NCBI RefSeq assembly: GCF_000524195.1
Contig: NW_020170454.1
Span: 62,001 to 126,000 of the forward strand
Source of the DNA: Echinococcus granulosus
Taxonomy: Eukaryota; Platyhelminthes; Cestoda; Cyclophyllidea; Taeniidae
Direction of reading: 5' to 3'
DNA: 64,000 bases
Position numbers and translations under genes: made by a program. Below, in pieces: positions 25,935-39,500 of this stretch; the first letter of the stretch is position 1; every line of letters starts with the position of its first letter. The notes under the pieces are model-generated. The model saw only the letters and a program-made list of their open reading frames with translations, was not told the DNA's origin and did not search any database.

Positions 25935-28820
25935 GACGATTGATTACTAGAATTACACGGAAAAAAATTTTAGAAAGCACGCATGGTGAGCGCTGCTCTC
26001 AAAGAATGGTTACCAAATAGATTCATAAGAATGATAAATAATTGCTAAAGCGAAGTCGATGAGAGTTCTTAATGCACCTTAAAACCCGCAGCTGCCTGAA
26101 CGTTTATGAAGTATATGAGAAAATATGCCATTACACACACATCGTGACTACTTGCCTACGATTGGCTCATTTGGAATACCGGTTAGGATTCGAATTATAC
26201 AATAGATTCGAAAAAAAAATAAAACCTAAATAAGACTTTATTTTAGCAAAAAAGAAATAATAAGATGCGTTTCGAAATAGCGACGCAAGTTTCGCTTATC
26301 TTTTGTATCTTAGCCCTAATTCCCTTGGAATGAGCAGGTTGACTACATGATAGGGGCAAGCATAATAGTTAGTTGTAATGCGATGGTGATTTGTCCCTCG
26401 GTATTGGTCAGGCGCCACTTTTGTGCTTTTGAACTAGCTCTTTTGTACTTTGCTGTGTGGGCTGGCCCTTAAGCCATGCCAGTAGCCCAAACACCTCTGT
26501 GCTGAATATATATTCTGCCCGAGTATTGTGTCTTCTTTCGTCTTCGGTGAAGACTCGGGACGCTTCATAATGTTAAGAACAAGGTACCTTGACCAAAGTT
26601 ATGCTTGCTTAGCATGCACTTTTTTCATTGTTTTTTTCGTCGGGACATTCATGTTTAATGAACGTTTCAATGCTAAATGTTGTTTTTCTTCAAGCATGCC
26701 TACTAAATTGTCATATAACAAAGACGAAAAGTTGTTCAGGCCAACTATTATTATCAAAAAGCTGATGCACTAGAACTAAACTACTTCCATGAAGTGAAAA
26801 AATCCTCGAACTATACGCTTATAAATCAGTGTCACTAGTGGACACTAGAGAATTCGTAATACTTCCGGCCTGACCCCTGGGGCATTCTGCCAAACTTGTG
26901 TGCAGAGGTTGAGCAATGAGTTCTTTCATCGCTTAAAAAGAAGGCTTGGTAAATTATCATAGCATCATAAAGGCTTCCTCATCTTGTGAGATTCGTCCCC
27001 ATGATTCCCATTGATCAACCTCCAGCATAGTGCATCACTCTGTGGTCGGTGCCGTAAGAATGTACTCGCAAATTGCAAGCACTAGTTCCCAAATATGCAT
27101 GCAACCAAAAAGATCTTCGAATAGAATATCTCAAGGCTCTAATGAAAATTCTACTAGATCTATAGTTTCGCCCTGTTTAGGAAATTTATTGGATAAGGGA
27201 GATTTTGAAGATCATCACATATGTGCATCACTACTCCTAAGAGCACTTGCGTAAGAGTAGGGCCATTTGATTAGAGAATAAATGTGGAATTTCTTCATGA
27301 GAATAAGGTTACGCATCTTTTCCTTCTCGCCACCTTGTTATCGTTTTCGTGCTGCCCAGCCATAAGCCTCTACCTTCGCTCCAACCGATAAGGAAGAAAA
27401 TTAAGTAGGTTTTGCCTGATACCGCCGACAGCTGCATGCCGAACCTCTTTGGCCTTTTCAGGACTATGGCTTCTTAAGTTGCTAATAGACATCTTAAAGA
27501 ACATGAGACTGAGATAGTTGCCGTGTGCATTCTATATTGCAAATCTTTAACTAGAAGTCGGACCAGGTTTTCTTTCTGTAGTATAAGTTTATTTCGTCAA
27601 ATTATTATTTGAGATTCATAAATGATATTTAGGCGAGTTGTTCTTTACGATCAGGTTTACTTATCGCTGCTACCATCGTGACGCCCCGAGTCATACTTTA
27701 GGACAAAAGAAGGCTTTTTACTATGGAGGACTATTTATTGCCGAGGTAAATAGGAGGTAGAGAGCTTCCGGATAAATCCAAAGGTCATCCCGCACAATAA
27801 AAGTACAAAAGCGGGGCCGCTGATGCCCACCAAACCAAAGTTAAATATTTAATTGATGTACCACATGTGTCTATGCTAGATATTTAGTCTACACAAATTG
27901 TAGGCTGGCTTAGCGAAAAGGCTTCCTTTTCATAATAATGGCCTCCAAACCCGATGCAAAATCTTACCAAATTCCTTTCTTTTTAAATTTGAGGGAGTGT
28001 TCTGAATCTGGCGGCTAATTGACGGTCCTTTGTAATACTTATGTTGTTTTAATGTGCCTTTCAGGGAGGAGGCAAGCAGGAAATTCAAACCTTGTAACTG
28101 GATCGTCCTCTCACTTACCTAGTGACTGCGGCTCCCCTCCTTCTTGAATATTGTATTTTCCATATCCGTCTTGTCGTCTTTAATAAAGATGTCCAAAGCA
28201 AACCAACCGGGCTTGTCTAGGAACGCTAGGAATCGAAAAGCGGAGACCGAGGAGCCTCGCTCCACACCTTTACTGATCAAGAATTACTTTAAGAGTAGAA
28301 CTGCTTCAGAATTGGTTAGAGATTTTATACGTTCACACTTTACTAAAAATGATGTAAAACATTTTAAAAATCTTGTAGTAAAAAATCAGAGAACCTATTG
28401 AAGGTGTGATAATACTAACAAAAGAACAAAACAACTGGTTTTTTCCACTCGAGGACAAACTTTACGAAATAGTATTATAAGCGGACTACGGTGATTAGGG
28501 TTGTGCGTGTTCAAAGTACATTCCCTCCCCCTCCTGGGAAAAAATTACGCTTGTTCCATGAGAGTTTTTAGCTGAAAATAAATTTTGAACGAGTATTCTT
28601 TATGATGTGTTTTCTGAAATGCGTCTTTTGTTTCGGTTGCAAGATATTCAACATTATTTGTGTGCGGCACTTAAGGATATCCTAACCTTCCTTTAAAATA
28701 ACTATTTGCTTTCTCTAAGATATTTAAAGTCTTTCATCTGTTAGTAATTTATATTACGATTACATTTTTATGTCTTTGATATGTCCTACCTTCGAGTCTT
28801 GGCACTACATTTAACTCACC
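25935..28820. other. intergenic region between divergent ELYS and DIS3L
   Basis: Contains the start-proximal sequences of both divergent genes, so their promoters should lie here. No TATA-like or CpG-rich core stands out. A possible decayed reverse-transcriptase motif (MPQG) lies on the minus strand near 26865-26900, and the second copy of the 236-bp repeat at 28031-28266. Short open frames elsewhere carry no recognisable product. Confidence 0.5.
28031..28266. repeat. dispersed 236-bp repeat, copy 2
   Basis: Partner of 10190-10425 in the same orientation, about 94% identical, with an 84-nt identical centre. In this copy the minus-strand frame is stopped by a TAG where copy 1 has Leu. The flanking sequences of the two copies are unrelated, so the unit boundaries are sharp. 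Confidence 0.85.
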
Positions 28821-31800
28821 ATGAGCGCGTCTGAGAAGTATGCAATATCTCGTGTAAAGTCGGAGAAGGTTGTCACATACGTTACACCCCAAGGGAAAGG
28901 TGTACGTGTTACCAGAGAAGTTTACTTGCGTAAAAATATGCCTTGTCGCACACAGTCGTGCCCCGACAATGAGTGTCATCTTGGTAATAATTTGGTTGAA
29001 TTTATGTTTTTTAAAGGTTTTTCTCTTCCCTCAGATCTCAAAAATATTGTAATTGTTGATGGCTTCTATGCGCTCTACTTTTGGGAAGTCTTCGAGTCTG
29101 TGGAAATTCGGGGCATTGTTGTCACTCTATCCTCGCTCTGCTACGTAAGCTCTTGATATCACAAAACTTCCTACCACCTTAATAACCATGTGTAAATAAG
29201 ACAGCTGCATTGTTTTTACCAGACTCAGCAACAAGCGTCATCAAGGGCTGTGTATAACCGTATTCGAGCATGTCTATCTGACCCGGTTCAATGTTGTGTC
29301 TTGTTTGATAACGAATTCCATGAAGACTGCTTTCGACAGTCTTATCCTGGTGAATCCACTTTGGACTACACCACTCGTCTCAATTGGACCGCTGCTCAGT
29401 GGTACCAGAGTCACTTAATGGGAAAAGTTAATGTCATTTTCCTTACGGATAATACTGAAGTCGCTCTTGAGTTGGCTAGAAGAAACCCATCTAAAGATGG
29501 CGTCCTGGTGATGGATCTGGCCACGTATCTTCAAACCCATCACCCAAACTTGACCACAGTTCGACAGCTCTATGATTCCCTCTGTGCCTCACTGATGTCG
29601 AGCCAAAGTGTACAGAATGAATCAGCGTCCACCATAGCTGCAGCAACCACAACTTCCAGTCTACCACAACAACCTGCATATGGAGACGTCTACCCTGCCC
29701 ACCTTCCGGAATCTGCTCTCATTGCCGGCGTCCGATCGGGTCAGTTCCTTCAGGGTGTCCTGCGAGTGTCGCGTTTCCGCTCCTCAACGGACGCAGTTGT
29801 CGTGCTCACCGAGTAAGCTGGCAGTTTAAATTTAAAACTTTCTGCTTTCCTTTGTACGGTAGAATTGCTGGTTTGAGTTGGACTAATGCCTAGCCTATCT
29901 CCCTCATTTTGTGTAGTGCTAGTGCTCTGAAACACCAAGCAGATACCCAAGACACCGAGTTCGCATCACGCTCCGAGCTAGCGATAAACGGAATGGCACA
30001 TCGAAATCGCGCAGTTGATGGGGATATTGTGGTGGTTCGGCTGCTGCCGCGACATCTGTGGACCATGGTTTCAAGTAATCTGATGCCTTCCGAAGCAGGT
30101 ATCTTTTTGGCCATATGTTATTGGATCTTGACTTTGTGCAACGCTTCTTGGGATCTGCAAATATTTTCAGATCGTGCTTTATTTTTTAGCAGTGTACGCT
30201 TAAAGTACTTATTTCATCTTAAAGATATCGCTAAGGCGATGGCATAAAATTTTCATCTTTAGCTGTCATTATTTGACGCCTAACTCCTTGCTAATGTATC
30301 ACTTTTACTCGACATTTTTGAGTAGCGGATTTTGGAGGTATTTTTTTAACAAATGGGTGTTTGAACAAACTAGACATGCCGTGCTCATCCTCCACTGATT
30401 TTCCTTCTCAGGTATCGCGGAGGCAATGGTTTCAGGCCTTGACAATGCCGGCGCAGCGGACGAAAGTGGTGAGGCCGAATCTAAAGTCGGTGGTGTTGGC
30501 GGAGATATCGCTGCTCAACCTGTTCCTACCTCCGGTCTACCCTGTGCTTTTGTGGTCGGCGTGTTGACCCGCAATTGGCGCGACTACGTTTGCTCCTACG
30601 TGCCACGGGAGATGCAGGAGGACAAAAGTGCTTCCCTCTCCTCCACTCCCGGTTGGATTGTCGCAACTCCCTGGGACAGACGCATCCCCCGCGTCCGCAT
30701 CTTCACCACCGAACCGTCCAAACTGGCTGGAATCAGGTGTGTTTGAGTAGTTACGTTGATTACACTATAAAAACAGTGTTGATTCCAACTCTTATACAAT
30801 TATCTAGCGCCTGGCTAACCTTGAGTGAATGGTTATGCGTAGAGCTGAAGGACGCTGTCGCATTTCAGGAGTCATCCTTGAAAATCTTATATGGTATCCG
30901 AATCTTGAGTGGGATTTGTCATGTCCTCATGCAGAAGATTTGGGAGGCCTGTTGTATAGTGCCCTCCTTCTGGACATCGTTTCTGTTAATCTTGAGTTAC
31001 GAACGTTATGCTGCGTTTTTCACATCATTACCGGGAAGACATTATGGATGGGGATACACATTGAAAGTGCTATGCCTTGGCGATTTCAACCGATTCATCA
31101 ATTGTAATCTCTGTAAAATGTGTTGCAATGGCTTTTGCTTGGGCAATGCTATACCGCTAGCCTGTTTCACATATCTCAAACAGTTTTAATGGGAGTTTGA
31201 CCAAAAAAATGTGCTCGTTTAATGCATTCGAAACTACCTCTATTTTAAAATTCTGACTATTTTTTGAAACTACAACCTTTTTCGCACCACAATCGCTTCA
31301 TTGGGTAAACTGGCATTTCGCACCTCATTGTTTTGACTGTCTTTTGGGTTGTTCAACTTCCATAATAAATTTTTTTGCTATCCACGACTACTTTTTGGCA
31401 TTCAGAGCCATTCAAAGGTTTCACATTTTTCTGTCTTTGGACCGAAGCGGTAGGTGTCCTCGCCTCTAAAGGCTAGTCTTCTCTCAGGTTTGTTTGAGAT
31501 TGCAAGTAATCGAGAGTTCACTTAGTTCAGTAAACGGAAGCAATCAACAATGGGCGCCTTCGAAGCACTCGTATGTTCGTGTTCATATCTATGTAACATG
31601 GAGCAGATTCATGGAGTTGTCCCGCTTACTCATCCTGGAGTATTCAAATATACACAAACTAATGTCGCTCTATTACAGATTTGTTGTCCGAATGGATCGT
31701 TGGGACGCCAATTCCAACTATCCTAGTGGCCACTTCGTCCAATCCCTTGGTCCAATAGGCGATCTGGAGACCGAGACGCAGACTATCCTCGTGGAACACG

Positions 31801-34800
31801 GACTGGCATACCGGCCCTTCACAGACGTCCAGTTGGACGAGTTGAAACACCTCGCTGCCGCTCGCGGCGCCTGGCAGGTTGATCCCACGGAGGTCGCACG
31901 ACGACGTGATCTCCGTTCTCCATCCGTCTCTGGCAATCCCCTCTCCGAGGACACTCTTGTCTTCTCCATCGATCCACCGGGTTGTGAAGACGTCGATGAT
32001 GCTCTCTCCGTTCGTTGGCTTGGAAGTGAGGTTGAAGATGTCTCTAACAGGCGTATCCAACTCGGCGTTCACATTGCTGATGTGACTCACTTCGTCAAGC
32101 CGAATGGCAATCTCGATGCGGAGGCAAGGAGACGTTCTACCTCGGTGTATCTCGCTGATCGTCGTTATGACATGTTGCCAGGCATTCTGAGTGGTGATGT
32201 TTGTTCGCTCTGGAGTGGAGTCGATCGGTAAGTTAATAAACACTTCCTCACCATGAGGTATGTGTAGCACATATCATGATTTCCTATCAAAACGGCCAGA
32301 TCTCGCTTCCACCAAGGCAAGGAGACGGCAATCCACAGCATGGGTTTGGTGGATCTGGGTTAATGTTTTCTTTATGGATTACATTGTGGAATGTTTTTAA
32401 ATAGTTTATATCCAGTTCTATTTCATCATTACTGGTCGGATTGCAGAACACAAGGTTTGGTGGGTTGCAAATATCGACGTAGCTTCAACAGCCCCTCTAT
32501 TATGGATCTTCGTAGATCACGTCGTTAGCATTAGTTACCTTTCTTCTACAATACTTACGCATCCTATCTTGTTCACGAAAACCAAATTGTTTTGTGTTTC
32601 GAGTCACTTACTATTGCAAATAGTGCAGCGCTCTAAGTCATTCCCGAATGTCATATTAGCCATACTGGCATGGAAGAATGTCTATTGCCAAAACTCGGGT
32701 TGATGGAAAAACCATAGCCACTAACAGGGCTCCGCAACGTCAAGACAGTAACCGCGGAGCCTCAAGAGCTCACTTACTTAAATGTAATGCGTTTCGCTTA
32801 TTTTGTTGTTCAGGTACGCTGTGAGTGTGATATGGGAGCTAGATCCAGTTAGTCTGGAAGTACTGGACGTCTGGTATGGTCGCACTGTCATCCGCTCTGC
32901 CTACAAAATGACTTACCAGGCCGCACAGACTATTGCAGATCTTAAAAATGTCGGCACAGAAGTCGAACCTGATGCTGAGAAAATCTTTTCCGGCTTAGGG
33001 GGCTTGAAGGACATCGGTGAACTCGTTCCAGAACTCGCGAACAAATCGAAAGCTGAAGTTCTTCCTCGCCTAGCAAGGCTCTACTCAGCCATATGCATGC
33101 TCGTTCGTATTGCCTCACAGATTCGTCATCTGAGGGTCGATCGAGGTGGCCTTGAACTGGATTCTGTCGAAGTTTCTGTAAAATTTGAGAACCCAAAAGA
33201 GAGGACGGGAGCCCTGGAAGACATTGTACCAAAGGCGACACTGGAAATGCATTCCACAGTGGCGGAAATGATGATTTTCGCTAATCATTGGGTTGCAAGG
33301 CAGTGTCTTAAGTTCTTTCCTGAGCGATCATGCTTACGACGGCATCCACCGCCACGGCCAGAATTTTTTGACGATCTAAAACGCTGTGCTGCTTCGCGTG
33401 GCTTTCGTTTAGAGGTGGGATCCAACAAGGCTTTGTCTGCATCACTGGCCATGTGTGTGGACCCCGTGGATCCCGAAGTGAACAGCATGCTACGACAATT
33501 GGCGACAAGGGCAATGACAAACGCATTGTACTTCTCAACTGGATCGGAGGAGTTAACAAGGGATCTATTTGGTCACTACGGTTTGGCGTTGAATCTCTAC
33601 ACCCACTTCACTTCACCTATTCGACGCTATGCAGATGTTATTGTAAGTGCAAAAATGGCCTACTGATAATTTAAAAGTAGGGTGTTTGCTACTTTTAAAT
33701 GTTGACTAAAATGTTTAGACAGTTGAACATGCTGCAGTGACCGATGGAATTCTCGTTGCGTGTTAAATACGGATCTCAATGCGCGAGTTTGTCAGCTTTC
33801 AGCACATTCTTTTCATTTTTTATCGTGGCTCTCGTACCTAGAGGATGAGGAAATTGATTGTCGTGCATACTACTGATGGAATCGATAGAAGCATTTTGTC
33901 TTCAAAATGTTGTTGGACTTTTGAGTTTATTTGGTGTCTCTACTCCTCGAACGTTTGCCTAGTGTTAACAGAATCAAGCGTGCTATTACTTGTTAACTTG
34001 GGGAGTTTTAAAACGCTAATTATTAGCTAATCAAATTCATCATTTACATCTCAGTATTTGTCAATGCTCTTCTCGTTGTAACTTGAAAACACGCTGCCTT
34101 TTTACGGATTTGAATGCGTTTAAAATAGAAGAAAATGTGGTGAATGTTGTCTTACTACGTAGATGTATCAACTGAGTGAATTATGAATGTATGAATGAAT
34201 GCCTACTTACGAAGTGAAATGGTACTGTTTTAAATTGGCCGTAGACATTACTTGTTGGTGATACAATTATTAGTCTTGACGATGCCTACTTACGTGGTTA
34301 TTATATGACAGTTTTCTTTACCGCTTGTATTTTTTATGTTCTAACAAAGGTCCATCGCGTTCTGCTGGCAGCCGTTGAGCAGTCCACCACCGTGACAGAT
34401 ACACCGACGTCTCCCAAGGGACTCTATGAACACGATGAATTGGTGGTCATATGCCGACACATGAATGAGCGTCACTGGGCAGCCCAGCAGGCACAGCGTA
34501 GTTCTATTGAACTCTTCCAAGCTCTCTTCTTCCGAGACAAACCGGTGGATGATGCTTGTCGCTATGCAGACGCCGTCATTTATCAACTACGGGGCTCTAA
34601 TGGCTTCTCTGTTATGGTGCCAAGGTGGTTTGCTACTGTTTCCCTTTTCATTGCTTTTAGTGAATCAGATCAGTCTGTCGTTCGTTTTATGTTGCATAAA
34701 AGAGCTTCCAAAACTGTCTTATTTGAGCGTCTCTCTAGTTCATTCAATTTCCTGAGTTTAAAGCTGGTATAATTTGCGATACAGAGACTAACGCTGTCCT

Positions 34801-35963
34801 ATCATTTCTTATTCCTTGTTCTTCAGTCTGCTCTTTGTGGTCATGAACGTTTGGAGCCCTCTATACATCCACCCTTATCCTTAGCTTTTTATCCATCTGT
34901 AAATGGTTTTGTAAAAGGCAATTTTGTTGCTGTTTTTTTATATACTTTAGTGCAGATTACTGTACTTCAATATTCTCTATAAGAATGTACAAACCAATTA
35001 CTAATAGGTAACACTAGTTCAAGTTCATTGTTCTCGTAAAATCGTGCAAGTATGTAAATCTGATGGATTCAAAATCGGAATCTTTCTGTTTGATAGACCG
35101 CCTAATTCGTCGTGTCTCTAAAGTCCAGTCTGGCTACTTTATGATTTGACGTATGCGGTTCTATAGATACGGTCTTCGAGGTAATGTGTGTCTCAAACAA
35201 GCGGATGGTCGAATTGCCTGGGTGTCTGATGCCAAGACAGGTCGCATCATCTGGCTACCAGCGGACGTACCTTGCGAGGTATTCACCCCCTTCCTTTTTC
35301 ACGAAATCCGTAACCTAAATATCCGCTGGTTTTTCAGATCGTGCGTAGCCCAATTTCCACGCAGATGGGACCACATGGACTGCCACCATGCGATCAGCTA
35401 GAGGTGGTTAAACCCGATGGAGCGCGTCAAAGCTACCGCATCTTCGATTACGTTACCGTGTATATTACAATAGCCGAGTCCACTGCACACAGTCTGGGTC
35501 TTCGACTGGAGCTGTACGCAAAGGAGCCCAAGGGAAGAAAAAAAGGAAAAGTAAACCAGCCTCAACCAATTACCACAGGGGACGACGGCTTCAAAATGCA
35601 CGCAGATGCAGAGGTGGTTGAGGTTTGTTTGAACCATCCATCCCTCCATTTGTCAGTTCAAGATCCACCCCCACATTGCCGACCTATCTGTCTCTCCTTC
35701 TTCTATACCTTTACTGAACTAAATCTATTCATTTGCTTCAGAGTGTTCGGACGATGAATATGGAGAAGAGGAGGAAACGAAAGAAGGAGGGCGAGTCGGA
35801 GGGAGGGGGGATGGAAGAGGGCGATTTTGATGAACCAGAGAAGGTGAACGAGCATAAGGCGGTAATTGCACAGTTGCATACCCCTTCCTCGTTTTATCAC
35901 CAATTCCGGAAGCTCCTGCGTCAAGGAGGCGCCGGCCGTGAAGGCAGTGATAGTATTGCATGA
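28821..35963 (+). CDS. DIS3L: DIS3-like exonuclease 1 (cytoplasmic exosome 3'-5' exoribonuclease)
   Basis: An RNase II family catalytic subunit that associates with the cytoplasmic RNA exosome. Eleven exons join in frame: 28821-28983, 29035-29144, 29223-29812, 29917-30098, 30412-30736, 31679-32227, 32814-33642, 34350-34624, 35167-35278, 35338-35622 and 35742-35963. They give 1213 residues (human about 1054). Order: CR3 Cys-rich motif (MPCRTQSCPDNECH), PIN domain, cold-shock domains, RNB domain, S1 domain. The RNB active-site block DPPGCEDVDDALSV (about 555-568) is intact, as is THFTSPIRRYADV. DIS3L is preferred over DIS3 because of WYGRTVIRSAYK, YLADRRYDMLP and ALYFSTGS. The PIN acidic residues are largely lost, as is typical of DIS3L. 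The tail has a basic then Gly/Glu-rich patch. Confidence 0.95.
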
Positions 35964-36517
35964 ATGGTATTTGTATCATTTCATATAAATTTGACACTTT
36001 CTGTAATTCCTTGTTATCTGGATTGTGAGTAGTAGGAGCTGTGGATGAATTCGGTCAACCGGGGGTCTGCTTGCAACCCAGGAAAGTGGTGGGGACGGTA
36101 ACCGGGTTGAGTCGGACTGACGTGATGGCGTGGCGCATGCCTATTCAGTACTGGGGGCTGTGGCTCCGCCTCCAGAGCACAGCTCTGGGGTTGGCGCATA
36201 GTGATTTTGGCCCTCTTTTAAGATGTGCATGCCCTATATGCTGCTGTAGCCTTAGGAAGTGTAGAATATTGGGTCATTACTTGTGGGAAGGACAAGTGAC
36301 TAAGTTTCAAGAAATTACAAATTCTGCACTTGTAGTGTAGTTGCGAGGTCTTTAGCAAATAATATTAAAAAAAATTCAAGTTAAGTTTTTGCTAACTTTA
36401 TTCAACATTTTTTGGTCGAGGCCACTAGTCATGGGTAACCTTGAATGCTGTTCGGTGTGTTTATAAATCTCGAAAGCTTGTGGTAATTCAAAGTGAGCGT
36501 GCGAGCAGCACTTTGTA
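35964..36517. other. DIS3L 3' flank with GC-rich repeat
   Basis: Short intergenic stretch before the scramblase start. It contains a GC-rich hairpin-bearing repeat at about 36080-36210. No canonical AATAAA was noticed right after the DIS3L stop. Confidence 0.5.
36080..36210 (+). repeat. GC-rich dispersed repeat with hairpin, copy A
   Basis: GC-rich block resembling 55665-55790. Shared words are GGTGGGGACGGTAACCGGGTTG (copy B GGTGAGGTGCGGTACGGGGTTG) and TGTGRCTCCGCC at the end. It carries a perfect inverted repeat, CCAGAGC at 36172-36178 and GCTCTGG at 36182-36188, with a 3-nt loop. It lies about 120 bp after the DIS3L stop. Confidence 0.5.
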
Positions 36518-39500
36518 ATGGAAGGACCTGAACCAGATAGCATTAATCCAAATAAAAGTTTGCCCACTGTAACTGAACCTGTAGGGTGGGCAATGTCGAC
36601 ACATCAGGATAATGAAGTAAGTTGCCGTTGCTTACTACACTATTTCGATTCTAATATTCTTGAATTTCACTTAAGGGTGGTATACTAAACTCTGCTTCAG
36701 CATGTTTTAAGTAGTGGTAGCATTTTTAGTCTGATCATAGCTGTAATTCTTAAATGCACGACAGTTTTTATTTCATTTTAGTTCGGTTTAAAATTACATA
36801 GACTTTGCTTGCCAGGTCTTTTATATAAGACCTCTGGTACATATGTTGACCCTTTTCATATCAATTTTTACATATTTACCCAAATGAAAGAGTAAAACGT
36901 CGTCATTTGTATATTTTACTACTTTAGAATCAAAAGTAATTTTGCAAAGCTGATTTTTTAGTTCTTTTGCTAGTGGTTGAAGCGAACTCATACCTTTTCC
37001 AAATGCGCAATAAAAACTCCTGCAAATTCTTTGTTTCTTACTCTGTGAAATTTTTGAAATATCCATGTTTATAATTAATAGCTGTCATCAAATTTTGCTG
37101 TAAGCAATCGCCAAGTTTTTGAATTGTAGGCATAGAACGACTACCCATCTGTCCTAATATTGACATATTGCCTTTTGAAATATCAACAATGAAGTTTTAA
37201 GCCTAGTCCGTTTCCAACTTTAGCTTGAACATGAGTTAAATCTTTACTTTCATTTTGCTACCAACACGTTCCCTGGCATCGTGGTCATTACCAGTGGCGA
37301 AATATTCATATGCTTTTAGGCCCTTTATTTTTCCGTTTTGGTAAAGGAAGTATTCTCAACACAAAAGGTGTGGTTGCACCTATTTGACCTTTGAACTCTA
37401 AGGAGCACTTTTTGTATCGATTGATAAGCCTATTGTGGTTAAATGTTACAGTGATCTTATGATGAAATGAATATATCGTAATGAAATTCTCCTCGATTTA
37501 TCAGTTTATTTCAAATGAATTGCTCTTTTTTGTCAAGACATCGGGCCAACCTAGGTCTCTCAATAATTCAAACATAACGAGAGGGATGCCGATGCACACT
37601 ATTTTCTCAGGAGAAGGTCTGGAATGTTTACTCGGTGTAGAGGAAGTGTGGATACATCAGAAGGTTGAGGTACTTGAAGGTAAGATGCGCCCCTTTGAAT
37701 CTGCGGTTTGCTCTAATTTGAAAGCGAAATTTCACTCTCTATACCTGTCGAATAAGAATGTTGGAATACTCTTTATGGCAATTTTAGAAAGAGTTTTAGT
37801 GCATAAATATTTTGAAAATACCTTTTTTGATTGGCTAGAGGGGATGGGTACCCAGAATCATCAACGAAGGATTAAGTAGTTTTAAGCAAACATTATCAAG
37901 CTGCAGAAGAAAAAAGGAATTTGCCTTATTTGGAAGACTGAAAATCCTCTTTTCGTTAATGCTGATATTTAACATTGTCAAAAAGGTAAAAAGAAGTGCG
38001 AAAATTTGCGCGAAACTCAATGAGGGCTGGTAGATCCTCCTCTCCAAACATCGATAGTAAATATTTTTCCCAAATGTTACTGCCACGTGCTGCAATGTTG
38101 TTACCACCGCAGATTTTATAATCGGATATATCGAAAGAATCCATTGAAAACGGGGTAAATATCTATGACCGATGTTAACTACGGGCTCTCTAGTTACACC
38201 AACGCACTGCTAGAGAATGTCTGTCAATTTAATCTTCATGGCAGGTCAAGTGTGGTTGGAGGTCAACTGTTTTTGTCTATTTTTATAACTGACCGCCTTG
38301 ATGAAGTTAAGTAAAGTGTGGTAGGTTGAATGGCATCAAGCATCTCCTTGACTTCCCACTCCTTTGCACCGATACATCCCTCGTAATTTGAATTCAAAAT
38401 TCGTCTCTTTTAAAGTGTTCGGCCAACATTTGCTATGAAATGTGCAGTAGCTCACCGAAAAATGGAAGGACTGAATGTAAATGCTCAAAAGAAAGCATAG
38501 TCGCCGTGGGGTTAGTCAATTTGTGTGCTATAGGTGAGAGGAGAACACTCTCCAATCGAAAGAAAGTAGTGAACTCTCTGCGAACTCAATGTGATTGAAG
38601 TAATCTTCCCTTCTTGCACTACAAGTCACATGAAGATGTCATTTGGCTATGCAATGCTAAATACTTTTTCTGTCATGGTGATTTTTCTGTGGGTGAATGG
38701 GTGGGAGGTCAAATGAAGAGTTTTACCGTCACACTTAAATATATTTTACGTTTCAAGGTCCAATATTATAATTTCTGTTGAAGACAGCCGAAAACACAAC
38801 TCGAAGTGAACAGCCAGGGGATTGCAAGGTAATCCAGCAGATCTATAGAGTCTTTTTTGCAATAAAGTAAAATATGAGTTTGGCCCTTTCCTTGAGCAAT
38901 GAAGCAAGGGTGAATCAGTGGATGTTCGACTATTCTAAAATCACCTTCCGGTCTATGGTGGCAAAGATAATGAAATATGGTGCCAATAGAACTTTCCCCC
39001 ACAAGACAATAAGACACGTAAGTAGTGGTTTCGCTGAGTCATTCAAAGAACCCTTCATGTCAGGCGTCACTTCACCTTTAGAAGACTGCTATTTTGGCCT
39101 GTGTCGCAATACAGGAGAAATAGATAACCCCCTGATCTTTTTCGCCGGAGGCCAAACCACAACCGCGGTTGCGATCTATCCACCTGATAAGGTATGACTT
39201 GAAAAGACGCAAGAAAAACCGCTTCTTCATAAACAGATTAAATTAGTCAACTAGGAGGGAAGAAAATCACAAAACTTTCTGCCTCGAATTGTGCAATCGA
39301 CTCCTCATTTTGAAATGAGATGGAGGTTGTCGGGGAGAGAATGCGCTATTCCCTTGTTTGCCGGATGATATTACTCCAATCTTTGGCAATGGTCCAACTC
39401 CCATCCCTTCATGAAGACGTTAACACCGATAGTCAGGCGTTCCCTCGCAGCCCACGCCTGAGTGGGTATCTGGAGGTTAAATGTTGAGCCCGGCGGCTGC

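Noticed and set aside
30575..31189. 204-codon plus ORF overlapping the DIS3L exon and following intron
   Set aside because: It is in the wrong frame over the exon and continues through intron sequence; the DIS3L frame is fixed by homology and phase.
38874..39197. 107-codon plus ORF in the large scramblase intron
   Set aside because: No recognisable motif, no splice pair that fits the scramblase phases, and no similarity to the family.
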